The position numbers and the translations under genes were made by a program. The notes below the pieces were generated by a model. That model did not search any database. It was not told where the DNA came from and saw nothing but the letters and a program-made list of their open reading frames with translations. Shown in pieces: positions 7,901 to 8,045 of a stretch of DNA of 8,045 bases. The stretch covers positions 1 through 8,045 of the forward strand of contig CAMTOW010000078.1 in the NCBI GenBank assembly GCA_947074245.1. The letters run 5' to 3'. Source of the stretch: an uncultured Bacteroidales bacterium (lineage in GTDB: Bacteria; Bacteroidota; Bacteroidia; Bacteroidales; JAUNSR01). Every line of letters begins with the position of its first letter. The stretch's first letter is position 1.

Positions 7901-7977
7901 TTCCACCGCCGTGAATTATCCTCCCTTTTGACTTGGATCGTGTTCTTTCCCTTGCATATGCCCTGTTTGTTCTTCAT
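4966..7977 (-). CDS. SusC/RagA-family TonB-linked outer-membrane porin, N-terminus missing at contig end
   Basis: A TonB-dependent transporter that imports the ligand captured by its SusD-like partner across the outer membrane. The visible 1003 residues hold the plug domain: GKVAGATISSAGGPLGST (68-85), SLRGD (88-92), ALIIVDGVPLSSP (102-114), NDIENIQVLKGASATALYG (144-162) and RAANGVVLITTKSG (164-177). After this comes a long beta-barrel ending in the usual aromatic strand (TRTFGININLSF). The signal peptide and the CarboxypepD_reg-like domain normally present in this family are absent. The first ATG at 7977 is probably not the true start. Residues 1-34 (GMK..., GKNTIQV, MDVAGLG) keep the spacing of the end of that N-terminal domain, and the same frame continues outward as VGMK before meeting stops at 7990-7992 and 8038-8040. 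The gene is best read as 5'-partial, with a damaged or misread edge. Confidence 0.9.
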   Translation of the reverse strand: MKNKQGICKGKNTIQVKREDNSRRWKGMDVAGLGVKGEKVGLEYSTKNVKGEDIMSTMPSNWSSALEGKVAGATISSAGGPLGSTKISLRGDVSLNQDANGALIIVDGVPLSSPMSNPGVAYGAGGNSELSVDYGNGFSDLNPNDIENIQVLKGASATALYGTRAANGVVLITTKSGQQSKGIGVTYTANVSMDDVMRWPDYQYEFGQGLPSQIGKEGTEYAGQQYYSYGAGNGNGSTSGTSSAYGVRFDPSKKYYQFDPETQTRSEIATPWVAYKNNRKDLFQKGYTITNSVALSGNSDKGSFRASIAYSKNEWILPNTGYDRVSASVFSQQQLSRRLKLNFKSSYTYRKVDNVPALGYNSNSIAYFLIFQNPNVNLDWLRPMWRTGQEGIKQLQPYSSYIGNPFLILNEAENPSDKHSNISSLSANFQINRNLEVMVRSGIQMTSDQREQHRPISDVVYGNGFFKKQNIFDYELNSDALLTYHNTFSNGLHVNASVGGNMMWQKYDALSAAVIGLINPGDYKLSNGISDPVVTSTIRRKAVNSLYFATNFAYNDRIFLDVTGRNDWSSTLPSQNRSFFYPSVSMSVLVDRYFEMPDVINMFKVRGSFAQVGNDAAPYKTTQYYGASDFAGSAVMPTTLYNPDFKPEISTSWETGLDFRMFQSRLMFDFSFYYNKTKNQILDAPIDPTTGYTRAVINSGCVRNRGYELSATAIPVKKRDFIWRTVLTWSRNENKILYLAEGSDENQLISSIGSVSIIGQKGGTTGDLWGYKLKRNKNGDVIIGANGLPERPDEIEFVARAYPAWKGGFNTDFNYKGFHLGIQLDGQVGGRIYSQSHHKMCEQGKLKKTLNGRLPGTEYYMSASDSRIADAGLTPLDGVYMIAPGVVDNGDGTYSPNDKVVTIESYYKEYYRIANVETNSFDASYLKIREVRFDYNFSQALLSKTFLTSASIGVYGRNLHCFTKYPLFDPENSALNGSSIISGIETGSLPTTRTFGININLSF

Positions 7978-8045
7978 ACCGACACGCCTTTAATCCCTTC
8001 TGACTTCTTTGGTAATCAGTTCATTTCTGCATCCCCACTAGTCGT
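7978..8045 (-). other. Probable degraded or misread 5' continuation of the susC-like gene
   Basis: On the minus strand, in the susC frame, codons just before the ATG at 7977 read R-R-V-G, so with the next residues the text is VGMK. This resembles the (S/F)YVGMK motif near the end of the N-terminal CarboxypepD_reg-like domain of SusC proteins. The frame is then broken by TAA (complement of 7990-7992) and TAG (complement of 8038-8040). No signal peptide or recognisable gene is seen in the other frames. Sequencing error at the contig edge is more likely than a true pseudogene, but the sequence cannot separate the two. Confidence 0.45.

Noticed and set aside
8029..8045. Possible second Illumina adapter at the right end
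   Set aside because: The end (CCCCACTAGTCGT) only loosely resembles the TruSeq read-1 adapter (CCCTACACGACG), with several mismatches in 12 bases. This is consistent with chance.

Overview
The window looks like one whole short-read contig from a member of the Bacteroidota, most likely Bacteroidales. The evidence is a SusC/SusD outer-membrane pair, the typical Crp/Fnr and PAS-LuxR regulator styles of that phylum, a good ATTG-N20-TACCTTTG promoter, and A-rich rather than Shine-Dalgarno sequence before start codons. Genus cannot be fixed from this window. Bases 1-27 are not genomic. They match the end of the Illumina TruSeq read-2 adapter, so the left end is untrimmed adapter joined to genome at base 28.

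Layout, left to right. (1) 28-787, minus: a PAS-like/LuxR-type HTH regulator whose last few residues are lost at the adapter junction. (2) 788-869: a short divergent promoter region with a strong plus-strand promoter and two small inverted repeats. (3) 870-1535, plus: a secreted DUF1349 (concanavalin A-like fold) protein. (4) 1589-1641: a 22-bp perfect hairpin between convergent genes, probably a shared terminator. (5) 1718-2176, minus: a four-helix, histidine-rich membrane protein of the DUF4405/cytochrome b-like type. (6) 2255-2827, minus: a Crp/Fnr-family regulator just upstream of it, with a leader rich in ATCCGGAT palindromes. (7) 2910-2965: an intrinsic terminator for the operon to its right. 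(8) 2971-7977 and beyond, minus: a tight operon susC-like, susD-like, then a small secreted protein of unknown function.

How the genes fit together. The SusC-like TonB-dependent porin and SusD-like lipoprotein should form an outer-membrane 'pedal-bin' importer for a glycan, peptide or other large nutrient. No enzyme, ECF sigma or anti-sigma gene is present in the window to name the substrate. The 172-residue secreted protein is co-transcribed with them and is the least explained gene. The Crp/Fnr regulator and the DUF4405 membrane protein may be a redox-linked pair (inference from adjacency). The LuxR-type regulator is divergent from the DUF1349 gene and may control it (inference).

The right end also needs care. 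The SusC reading frame lacks its signal peptide and N-terminal carboxypeptidase-regulatory-like domain. The apparent start at 7977 lies inside what looks like a degraded version of that domain, with two in-frame stops further out. Low-quality contig-end sequence is the simplest explanation. I see no CRISPR array, tRNA, rRNA or insertion sequence, and no gene-free stretch over 300 bases.
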